This document shows positions 48,749 through 59,643 of a DNA stretch of 64,000 bases, one piece after another; positions within the stretch are counted from its first letter, which is position 1, and the number at the start of each line of letters is the position of its first letter. Source of the DNA: Carallia brachiata (Eukaryota; Streptophyta; Magnoliopsida; Malpighiales; Rhizophoraceae). The stretch is taken from positions 992,001 to 1,056,000 of the forward strand of contig JADCRB010000064.1 of the NCBI GenBank assembly GCA_021464245.1, given 5' to 3'. The notes under the pieces were generated by a model. That model ran no database searches, had not been told where the DNA came from, and saw nothing but the letters and a program-made list of their open reading frames with translations. Both the position numbers and the translations under genes were made by a program.

Positions 48749-50719
48749 ATGGCATCCAAGTTGCAGCAGCTGCAGTCCAAGGCAAGTCAAGCGTCGCAGT
48801 TTCTGGCAAAGCATGGGTCTGTCTACTACAAGCAGTTGTTGGAACAGAACAAGCAATACATTCAAGAGCCGCCTACGGTGGAGAAATGCAACCTCTTGGC
48901 CAAGCAATTGTTTTACACTCGTCTTGCTAGGTCTTAGTTTCTGTAGCCTTGTTGTCTGGATGTTTACTTTTGCTAATTAATTGTTGTTGTGACTTACTGT
49001 AATGCCTTTGAGAACTAACAAGTTTTAAGTTTTTGGGACATCAGTCAAACGGGAAACTTTTGTTGCATGCCCTATCCGGAGCTTAGATTTTCATTGAGAT
49101 GCATATTTACGGTCTGAAAGGCTTAAGAGACGAGTATTACCTGTGCAGTGCAAGCATATGCATCTGCTTATTTGTTAACTTTAGCATTTCTATGTGTGAA
49201 GCATTTTCTCCTCTTTCATATAGATTGAAGCAAAGAGTTTAAGCTGGCTATCGTGGCTGCTTAATTTCTCATTGCTATTGTCCTATTACATGTTGATAGG
49301 CATATTGAGAAAAGAATCATAATAGTTTTTTTGTTCTAATCATGGTGCCTTCGCATATCTGCATCCTTTTTCCTATTACATGTTGGTTTTTTGTGTTGGT
49401 TAGTCAATGGTTTAGAAATGATAATGCAGTGGTAGTGTTGTTGTGGAGCTATGTGTACGCGTCAACTTGCAATTGAATTCTCGATTACCTTAACAGCATC
49501 CAAATGCGTTGAGTACCTTAAAGTTAATGCTGCTTGAAATAGACTTGATTAGAAGTTTGACCAATTCCTGAATGATATATCCTTGTACCACAGTACAGGT
49601 GAGTTGGATTTGGACTATTGTCAAGTCATAAAGATTTAGATTGGATTTTGGATTTATTTTCTCAGGTGGCAAAGATTTGGGTTTCTTACATTGCTGATTT
49701 GCATTTTGGTTGCGTGACAGCACTAAACTATTTTGAGCTGACCTACAATGAATTTAATAAAAAAGTTGAGCCTCATTGGCTCTCAATAAGATTTGTTGTT
49801 AGCATGATTTAATTGTGAACTATGGAGGGATCAAAAAATTTGGTAATGTTTTTGTGATGTTCATCCGATAAAGCTAAGTATCCTCTAGCAGTGCCCTTTC
49901 TTTGTTACATCTTGCTATATCACATTTATCACACAGTAAATTTTTCTAAATCTAGTATTCTTGGCATTGTTCAGAATTACATGGATGTTTCACATTTGGG
50001 TACTGAGTTTTGGGTTAGCATTTCCACTGTGAAGGATACTGTTAGATTGGAATACTTTCAAATGTTGTGTCATTTTATCATACTTGCCAGTGATCAATAT
50101 ATGCTTTGATATAAAGAAGAATGCTCTATTTTTGAATAGCTATAATGTTCAAAGAAGGATTTATTTGGATGATGCTCATACCTTGAAGAAGGTTGGCTTT
50201 GTTGGAGAATGAAAAGGATTGTAATTTCAGCCATTTAGCTTCTTTATGATAAGATCACATGAAAAGATAGTTTTGTCGCCCTTCGTTACCTATTTGCAAT
50301 TGATGTGGTTTTTTTGTCAGTATTACAGCTTGTGTTACTATTGTTAGGTTTGTTATCATCTTCTCTTTGCTTGGTTCATGTTAGAACAGCAGTGAGTTGA
50401 ACGTTTTGCCCTGTAGATATATTTTTTGTTTATTTGACATAGACATTCGTTCAGGTCAGACCCATGAATTTGGATTTTCATTAATGCTGGAGTTGATGAA
50501 TGATAATGCTCTTGTGTGGTCCTTTTCTGCAGTATTCCTAACCGTACTGAAGCATTCTGGAAGGAACTTGATTATGTGAAGAATTTATGGAAGAACAGGC
50601 AGGAAGTGAAGGTTGAGGATGCAGGCATTGCTGCTTTGTTTGGGCTGGAATGCTTTGCATGGTTTTGTGCTGGTGAGATTGTAGGAAGAGGGTTTACAAT
50701 CACTGGTTACCATCCCTGA
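48749..50719 (+). CDS. Mitochondrial ATP synthase subunit g
   Basis: Two coding exons, 48749-48930 and 50533-50719, encode 122 residues, the usual plant length, with no frame break. The protein opens MASKLQQLQSKASQASQFLAK and ends GRGFTITGYHP; the FYTRLA/SIPNRTEAFWKELDYV junction is conserved across the intron. Subunit g sits in the membrane part of F1Fo ATP synthase and helps form dimers that shape cristae. A 5' UTR intron is likely (donor GGTAAATTC at 48249, acceptor CATTTAG at 48727). The 1.6-kb coding intron contains only frames without family signatures. Arabidopsis has the same gene near the F-box gene represented here at 57857. Confidence 0.93.
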
Positions 50720-51809
50720 GACAGCCACTTCATGGTATGCCTTTCAGCTCAGGGTTTGGAACATGTAATTTTCTGCTGTCATTTGCATGATTAAATTTCG
50801 AGCACTTTACCTGCAAGTTTTGTTTTTCTGCAAAATTTTTGAAGCTGAGGAATCAGTGATTACAGTGATAGATCAATAATTTTGCATTCAAAGCAGCTTA
50901 GGAACTTCTGCTGTTTCATTATCTCTGTCGAAAGTCGCTGCTAGTTATGAATGATGATAATACTCCAGGTTTTTTTATTGTTGTTGCTCTGAATTGTTCG
51001 ACTTCTAATGTCTCAAATTCTTCAGAAGTGACATTGTTAAAAATACTATATTGTTTAATCTGATCTTCCTCAAGCCAAATCTGATCTTTTCATAAAAGGG
51101 TATACTGGTCAGGATAATGATTCTTATCCTGCAAACCGTTTCCCAAACGTGTACTGAATCTTTAATTATTGAAATTGAACAGATTGATTGAGATATGAAT
51201 TCTATGTTTCTACCATTAACAAACATTCGATTAACTTTTTTTTTTTTTTCTTTTGGTAAACAAAACGGTTTTCAGTTAAATTATCATGTTCCTACTGGTT
51301 ATTTTGCCATCTGTTGATGCCATAATAAATTTGTTTATGTGGTGCTCTAGTGCCGTTGATTTTTGCCTGCGATCATTAAGTGATAGTTATATTCTACAAA
51401 TGGTGTTGCAAACCAATCTGCGAACAATTTCTCATCACGTTGGCATCACCTGAAAATCGAACTTTGAATGGTCAGCTCTTGTTGCTAGCTACGTTTTTAG
51501 AGCTTACACAAACGCTGGAATGACTCCAAGCCTCTGTCATGTGAATCCATAGAGGATCATAATGGTAATATATATCGTCTAACGCTGAAAGATTAGGCCA
51601 ACTCACGGAAGGCCTAGTCAATAATCCGCTGCGGAGTATATTCATTTGATACTTAAATCTAGATGACAACCATTGATTTATAATTTGAGCGTGATTTCCC
51701 TTTTTCTTCCTGTCTTCTCTGTTCTCCTATTTACATTGGGCACAATAATCAGTAATGATGATATAACTCTTGGGAGAATTACACTTCAAAAGTTAGTCGT
51801 GGACATTAA

Positions 51810-53327
51810 CAGTCTGTTTGGAGTATAGGGAAAATCAGAGAAAGAAAGAGTGGGAAAAAAAAAGTACAAGGAAATTGAAATAATCCTCTGTTTCTCCAAA
51901 CAGGGGAAAGAAAATGAGTTGAAAAACTGGCAAAAATTTGGAACGGTCGTACTGTACGGCCGTTCTTTCCAAAAGGAGGAGAAAGTCCGAAGAAAAGTAA
52001 GATGTGTACAGTGAAATGTCGAAATTGCCCTTGTGCCGTCTGGGAAGTGGTTGTTGGCCGGATATAGAGACCGATGTCTGTGGTCGTTGCAACCGGAGTC
52101 GACATTGCATATCCAGTTCAGAAAACACAGACAAAAATCAACGATCTTGGCACAATAATTGAACCGGAATCACCAACAATCAATCAACCCCATGTTCAAA
52201 TTTTTCTCCATGCTCTCTCAACTGCTCCTGTTAATCACTTGCTCCTTAAAAACCAAAAACAAAAACCGAGTCAAGAAATTGAACCCAAAAATCCAGCTAT
52301 CGAATTTCGTTTCCCAAATGGAAAAAAAAAAAAAACCAAAAATTTCTATCCACAGCCTCACACCCCAGAGAGAGAGAGTGAGAGAGAGGAAGAGGAGGTG
52401 GTGGTGGTGAAGGAATCAGTAGCAAGTGAGGGAAGCGACTATAAACTAAAAAGCCACTAGTAACTACAAAATATTAAATCTATTTAAATAATAATTTAAA
52501 AAAAAAAGGTGCCAGAAGTCTCAAAATTTGGATTGGTGGGTTGCACCAGTACCATCGTCCTTTGAAGACCCCAAAGTTGGGGTTTAAGATTGTTTGGCAT
52601 GCGATAAAGTCAAAAACATCAAGAAAATTAGTGAGAAAGGGAGAGAAAGGAGTGATTAGAGAGAAAAGAAGGGTGGAAAATGTGAGAGAATGAGCAAGGA
52701 AGCAGAGGCCATTTTATTTATTTTTTATTTAATTATCTTTTTATTTTTATTAATTATAAAAAAATTAATTACATATGACATGTCGCGTAATCAAATTTTT
52801 ACTTGTAAGTGTATCATGTGTGCATAAATTTATTAAGTTGACAGTGCGTTAACTTTGTTACAAAATAATTTAACTGCAATAAGTTTATTAATTTTTAAAA
52901 TTTATGTTAAATTTATTATTTGACCTAAAGTTGGTAATTTTTTTATGTTAATCTAAAAATTTAGCGGATTATAAGTGTGGAATCCAAATCTGTAATAAAA
53001 AAATTTTCTTATTAATCATTTCAGTTAAATTTTAACACATTCTAACTGTAGAATCCAAATTTATAACAAAATTTTTTTTCTTTTCATGCCAAATCATCCT
53101 ATGTCATTTTTAATATTAGCTTTGGGGGCATAAATGTTATTTTTAATATTAAAATTTTTTTTCCTCTACTTTCTCCTCATATTCAAACAAATCATTCTTT
53201 TCTTATTACTTTCTTTCCTCACATTTCTCTTATCACTCCAAATAATATGAAAAAAAATTTGATTCTCTCACTCCACTTTCTTTTTCTCCACTTTCTCTCT
53301 CAATCCTTTTGTACTCCAAACAGAGTG
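51810..53327. mobile_element. 1518-bp TIR element with TAA target duplication (Harbinger-like)
   Basis: Ends CAGTCTGTTTGGAGTA and, reverse-complemented, CACTCTGTTTGGAGTA. TAA flanks both sides (51807-51809 and 53328-53330). The inner copy of the surrounding duplication has an uninterrupted site at about 56733, which directly proves insertion. Subterminal purine-rich and pyrimidine-rich arms can pair. The GC-richer middle (about 51900-52460) has open frames on both strands but no transposase signature, so it is either filler or captured host DNA. Confidence 0.8.
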
Positions 53328-53620
53328 TAAAGAACGGAGAGCTCATATGAGCTTTACGTTGGAATTTTATATTTTCGTATTCCAACATTTCACTACTTTG
53401 CGCACATTTGTGTTCATACTGTCTAGTTTTGCACTAAATTTAGTCTCAAGAGACAGTACAATTTTAGCTTCACCATCCTCGACTTTTGTTAGAGATTGAT
53501 CTACGAAATGATTATTGGAGCTGAAGTCATCAAAAAAATTCTTAGGAGTAGATTCATTCGAAGAGATTGATAATTTTATTGTTTCACAATTCCTTGCTTT
53601 AATGATCAGGAATAGATTTA

Positions 53621-54738
53621 GGGGTCATTTGGTTTGTAGTATAAAATTAGAATTGGAATTAGATTTAGAATTAAGGAGGTGTTTGTTTAGAAAAAAAAAA
53701 AAGAAAATCAACTACTTATTTTTCATTCTCATTATTTATTTTATAAAAAATTGATTTTTATTTCTTTAAAATAGGAAATGAGATTCTCCAGATTAAGAAA
53801 ATCATGATTCTCATATTCAATACATTAATGATTACTATTCTCCTCCTAACTACCTCTAATTACCCCACTTTCTCATCTATTTTCATCTTTTGTTTAAAAT
53901 TAAAAAAAAAAATTACTTCTCTCTCGTTGGCCCTTCTCTCCTCTATTTCTCTTCAATTTTTTTTCTTTTCTTATTAAAAACATTTATTATTGAAATGGGC
54001 TGTGGAGAATTTTTATTTTTATATTGATATGATATTCTTTTTCTCCTTTTTTATAGTTATAATTATCATTGATTTATTGATAATAAATTATTTTATTATT
54101 TATACAATACTATTTCTATTATAATAATAATGATAACTATTATCATGCATTTTTATCATAATTTTTAATTTTATTTTTATGGTAATTTAATATTTTTAAT
54201 TTGACATTACATTATAATTTTTTTTTATTTCATAATTTTCAATTTAATATTTATAATTTTTAATTTTAATAACATTTATTTTATTTTTAACTTGACATAA
54301 ATATTATTGTAGATTTAATGTTGATTTCGATTTTAAACTAAAACAAACATTTATAAGAGATTTTGATTTCGATTACAGAGTAAACTAAACATGTTATAAA
54401 ATAACTGATTCTGTTTTCGATTTTACTCGATTTCGATTCCGATTACAATTTCGATTCCAGACTATAAACCAAACGGTCCCTAAATGGAATTGGAATCAAA
54501 ATGACTAAAAACATAATGTGTTTGGTTTACTCCGGAATCGGAATCGAATTTTCTTTATTGTTGTTTGGTTTAGTAAGGAATCAGAACCAAAATTATTTTC
54601 TTAAACTATTTAAATAATTTAAAATTAAAAATTTATTAATATTAAATTAAAAAGTATGAAATACAAAAATATTATAATGTAATGTCAAATTAAAAAATAT
54701 TAAATTACCACAAAAATAAAATTAAAAATTATAATAAA

Positions 54739-54772
<34 letters not shown>

Positions 54773-54961
54773 TACTTCACAATGATAACCATAAATAGAA
54801 AATCCAAAAAGAAAATCTTAACATAAAATTTTATTGTTATTATAATAATAATCACTTGTTAATTTATAATTTAAATTTTTTCTAATTATAATACTATGAC
54901 ATATTATCATTAATAAGTAATAATGGTAATGACAATAATAACAATAACAATAAAAATAATA

Positions 54962-54997
<36 letters not shown>

Positions 54998-55139
54998 GAA
55001 AATAATATTGTAGATATTATAAAATAATTTATTAATAATAAATAAATGATTATTTTAAATATAAAATTATATTAGTATTTACAATTTAATTATTATCTTA
55101 AGTTTTGAAATATTTAATTTTTATTATAATATAAAAACA

Positions 55140-55173
<34 letters not shown>

Positions 55174-55443
55174 TAATGAATAAATAAAATAAAAAGGCAA
55201 TATAATAACAATATAAAAATAAAAACATGGGAAAGTGAATAAATTTAAAGAATTAGAGGTAGTTAAAAGAGGGAAATGAGAATGATTCATATAATAAACT
55301 TGAAATTATTATTCTTTTTAAATTGAGAATCTCATTCCTCCTTTTAAGGGAATGTGAATATATTTTTTATAAAATAAATAATAAAAATAAAAATTAATGA
55401 GTTAATTCTTATTTTCACGTAACTTTTTTACTAAACAAACACC
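53621..55443. mobile_element. Composite TIR insertion, about 1.8 kb
   Basis: Absent from the matching point of the inner copy (about 57015). Left end GGGGTCATTTGGTTTGTAGT pairs with ACTATAAACCAAACGGTCCC ending at 54480. A second pair, AGGTGTTTGTTTAG at 53672 and CTAAACAAACACC ending at 55443, overlaps the first. Inside, AATGAGATTCTC near 53777 has an inverted partner GAGAATCTCATTC near 55325. (ATT)n microsatellites sit at about 54738-54768, 54966-54998 and 55142-55172. No transposase was found. Confidence 0.6.
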
Positions 55444-56583
55444 GGGATCAAGTGCAAAGTTAAAGAAGATGATAACGCCGAAATTAGGTACTTCCCTTGA
55501 AATTAGATACATTATCACTGTTATTTCAATGTTTGAGTGAGATTAAATTTATTGCACGTCATGTCAAAAAATTGGAAGAATAGTGAATGATTTTGACACC
55601 GATTAATGTAACCCCTCAGAGAATTCACGTGGAAATCTCATGAGAGTATGAGACTCAAGTTTCAAGCGTTGTGACTAAAATCCTAACAAATGACAACAAA
55701 TTGCATTGACGGCGACTGAGCGGTGTAAAAACCTCACCGAGTCCACGGAGGCCCTGTCACTACCTAACCGCTCGCACTTAAGCTTTGTTTGTTTTCATAA
55801 AAAAAATTAGTGAAAAAAAGAAAAAAAATTATTTATAATCACTTTATTTTTTTATAATTTTTTTATTTTTATTTATGCAACCAATTTTTTTTCAAAATTT
55901 TTTTTCTCATTTTTTTTCCCCAACTTTTTTCTTATTATCTTTTTTATTATTTTCTTTTTCACATATTTTTTATTTATTTAAATAATTTTATTTTTTTATA
56001 ATCGAACACTCTGTTAAAAACTGAATATTAAAATTAAAATTAAAATTATGAATTCAGATAATTTTACTCTCAGACTTTACGACACTTACCTCTTGCTAGT
56101 GGCGACGCAATTTTGTCGTTTGGAGGGGTTATTATGTAATTTCATTCGAAGGACGCTGAGAGCTGCGGTTGGCGACTCTTATTTCTTGCGCCTGGCCATA
56201 AAAGGCGAAATTTGCCACCAAATCATAAAAATTATTGTATTTGAGATTATATATTATATTCTATAAATAATATATTTTTATATATATATTTTTTAAATAA
56301 TATTTTATAAATAAAATTAAAAATTATTTTACATAATTTTTAATTTTTAAAAAATATTAATTTTTATCAAATGATAAAAATTATTATATTTGAGATTTTT
56401 TTATAAGTGTCAATATTAAAGAAAATTGAAATGAAAAAAAAAATTATTTAAGAATAGTTGCAAAAAGAAATCATTGAAATTATATAAATGCTAATAAAAT
56501 AAATTAACATATTTAATTTATGTGAAAAGTAAAAAATAATAATAGTAAAATTATATAAATATTTTTAAGAGTAATTTGAATTA

Positions 56584-57812
56584 GAGGACAACTATTGATT
56601 GATTTATAATTTGAGAGTGCTTTTCCTTTTTCTTCCTGTCTTTTCTGTTCCCCTATTTAGGTTGGGTACAATAATCAGTAACGATGATATTATTCTTGAG
56701 AGAATTACATTTCAAAAGTTAGTCGTGGACATTAAAAAACGCAAAGGTCATATGAGCTTCACGTTGGAATTTTATATTTGCGTATCCCAACATTTCACTA
56801 CTTTACGCACATTTGTGTTCATGCGATTTATTTTTGCACTAAATTTAGTCTCGAGAGACAATACAATTTTAGCTTCACCATCCTCGACTTTTGTTAGAGA
56901 TTGATCTTCGAAATGACTATTGGAGCTGAAGTCATTGAAAAAATTCTAAGGAGTAGATTCATTCGAAGAGATTGATAATTTTATTGTTTTACAATTCCTT
57001 GCTTTAATGATCAGGAATTATTTAGTGTAAAGTGGATCAAGTGCAAAGTTAAAGAAGATGGCAACGCGGAAATTACGTCCTTCTCTTGAAATTAGGTACA
57101 TTGTCACTGGTATTTCAATGTTTGAGTGGGGCTAAATTTATTGCACGTCATGTGAAAATTTGGAAGAGTAGTGGATGCTGTTGATGCCGATTAATGTTAC
57201 CCCTGAGAGAATTCACGTGAAATCTCATAAGACTTAAGTTTCATGCGTTGGGACTAAAATCCTAAAAAATTGAAAGCAAATTGCATTAACGGCGGCGGAG
57301 CGGTGTAACAGCCTCATCAAGTCTACGGAGGCCCTGTCACTAGCTAACCGCTCGCACTTAGGCTTTGTTTGTTTTCACAAGAAAATAGTGGAAAAAGAAA
57401 AAAAAAATTATTTACAATCACATTTTTTTTTTATAATTTTCTTTCTTATTCTCATCTATGCAACCAATTTTTTTTTTCAAAATTTTTTTTCACTTTCTTT
57501 TCCCAACTTTTTTCTTATTATATTTCTTATTATTTTTTCTCATATAATTTTTTTCTGTGTAAATAATTTTATTTTTTATAATTTTCTCATAATAAATTAA
57601 TCATTTCAAACTGAATCTTAAAACTAAAATTAAAATTATGAATTCGGATAATTTTACTGTTAACTTTACGACACTAACCACTTGCTAGTGGCGACTCAAT
57701 TTTGTCGTTTGGAGGGGTTATTATGTAATTTCAGTCGAAGGACGCTGAGAGCTGCGGTTGGCGACCCTTATTACTTGCGCCTGGCCATAAAAGGCGAAAA
57801 TTGCCACCAAGA
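56584..57812. repeat. F-box 5' flank duplication, inner copy (B), proximal promoter
   Basis: The uninterrupted 1.23-kb copy, ending 44 bases before the F-box start codon at 57857. It therefore contains the likely promoter and 5' leader. It also preserves the empty target sites for the two insertions found in copy A. Its 3' end is GC-rich (GCCTGGCCATAAAAGGCGAAA). Confidence 0.85.
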
Positions 57813-57856
57813 AATATCCAAAAGAAAAAAAACACAATTATGAGTCACAATTCCCC

Positions 57857-59643
57857 ATGGACGATTTACCTCCACCTCTAATCGTCGACATCCTGAGTCG
57901 GCTCGCCGATTCCGCCGATCTCGCTCGGTGCCGGCTCGTCTGCAAGACTCTTAACTCGCTCTCTCGCGACGTCCGGTCCATCAACCTCCACTGCACTTTG
58001 TCCCGATACATCAGGTCGAGGTCGCCGGGGGACCGGCCGCTGATCAAGCCGTTCAAGGCCATATTCTACGACCTAGTCCGCGATTCCCGGGTCCTCGAGT
58101 CCGTCGCGATCGGCGTCGAGAAGTCGCTCCACGGGATTTCTTACGACGACGACGACGACGAGTCGGACGACTTGTACCTGACGGACGTCAGGTTTGTCAA
58201 GGATTGGCTGCCGCGCGTTTGTGGAGAGCTGAGGTCGTTGTCGATTTCGGATTTTTGGGTCCAGTCTTGCTGGAGAAGATCCGATATTTTGTCTTTGATC
58301 TCTTCTTGCTGTGAGTCTATTAAGTTTTCCCTTTTTTTGTTTTTTTTTTTTGGTTTCGAATAAGTGAATTTTCAATATCAGTAGGCTGTATATAGATATT
58401 GGTAACAGAGAATACTGGCACGTTTTGCTCAGTCTGTTAAGAATCAATCAAGGTTTCGTATGTGCTCTTAATTGCAAAATTGAGTTCGCGTTTTCCTATT
58501 GCTACATTGAGCCATAACAACTGCTCTAGCTTGAATAGGACTACCCGAATGATGGATTATTTTCCTGTGAAAATTTTTGGGGCTGGAGGTGGGCTTTTGC
58601 TGCCCAATTGTCTTTTTCTTCCCCTTCCCCTTTTAATCCTGGCAAGTGTTTTTATTTCTGATGGGTCGTGCTACTTTGGCATGGTTTTGAAGTTGGAAAT
58701 TGCTGATTTGTAACATCATCATTTACATTATCCGTTTTATCTGCGTGTACAGGCAATGGTCTTCGCAGTCTTGAGCTCAAAAATGCTTGGTTGTCGGTGG
58801 ATGGCTTAAACCCAATGCCTAAGCTAACAAGTTTGACACTTGAGTTTGTCAGATTGGATGATGAGGACCTAAACAAGGTTAATCAGGGCTTCCCTTGTCT
58901 GCAAGTGCTGAATTTGATAGGGTTGGAGGATTCAAAGAACCGAAGATTCATCTTTGTCACCTTAAAAAATGTCAATGGACAGTGTCTAATGCTCCGCATT
59001 CCCTGACCATATTTGCACCAAACCTTATGGAACTCGAGTTAAAGTGCATTGCGCCAGGATCCCTTGTCCTTGACACTCCATTATTGTCTGATTTCAATCT
59101 TTCGATTGAGAAAGCAAATAAATTAGAAGTAAAAGAATTTCTTGATTTGAAAAACCTTACGCTTGAGTCTGAAAACCTTTGTAGCCTCGTTCGTTCGTTT
59201 CCTTCTGGTACCAAGCTTAGAAAGCTAGCAGTTGACTCGTTGAAATTCATTCGGCCAGTTGAAATCACAATGCTTAGCCTAGAGGCATTGTTTGATGCTT
59301 TTCCGAGTCTGTGCTCTCTCACTGTGCGTAAATTGGCGTGGTCGAAATGGAGACGTGCTTTCTCACCAGTGGTATGCAGAGTCAGATCGAGGTGAGGAGT
59401 TTGAAAGAAATTAGTGCACAGTTGGTGATATATGACATTAATGATACTTTGAAGTTCATTTTTGGTATATTGGATAAATGCACCAATTTAGCTGACGTCG
59501 CATTGTTCATCCATCATGAGGTCGAACCCAATGTTGTCAACAACCTCATCTCAAGGTGCACAGCTTATCGACCAAGGGTTAATTGGAGATGGGGAATTTG
59601 TAAGGAAGGTACAGATGATACTTGGGTGTGTCATGGCATATAA
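57857..59643 (+). CDS. F-box/LRR-repeat protein (At4g29420-like)
   Basis: Two exons, 57857-58310 and 58753-59643, about 448 residues, close to the Arabidopsis relative (about 446). The F-box is at the N terminus (DDLPPPLIVDILSRLADSAD, LVCKTLN), and leucine-rich segments follow (LRSLELKNAWLSVDGL, LQVLNLIG, LMELELKC). F-box proteins recruit substrates to SCF ubiquitin ligases through SKP1; the substrate is unknown. Exon 1 is clearly GC-richer than its surroundings, and contains a run of aspartates (YDDDDDESDD). Exon 2 lacks one base near 58920 (LIG to VGGFKEPKI) and one near 59345 (AWS to EMETCF). The intron donor TGCT/GTGAGT joins to TACAG/GCAATGG. Confidence 0.88.

Larger units (their letters stand above)
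51660..56221. repeat. F-box 5' flank duplication, outer copy (A), carrying two insertions
   Basis: Matches the inner copy at 56584-57812 block by block: TTGATTTATAATTTGAG, CAATAATCAGTAA, CAAAAGTTAGTCGTGGACATTAA, TCATATGAGCTT, TTTGTTAGAGATTGATCT and GGCCATAAAAGGCGAAA. Removing insertions at 51810-53327 and 53621-55443 leaves about 1.22 kb against 1.23 kb for copy B. The right end holds a further fold-back pyrimidine-rich stretch (about 55784-56025) shared with copy B, so it predates the duplication. Confidence 0.85.

Noticed and set aside
48377..48907. 176-residue minus-strand open frame
   Set aside because: It is antisense to the 5' UTR intron and first exon of ATP synthase subunit g and is low in complexity near its end.
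57369..57600. Overlapping phenylalanine-rich open frames
   Set aside because: They arise from a T-rich fold-back repeat in the F-box promoter duplication and are low-complexity.
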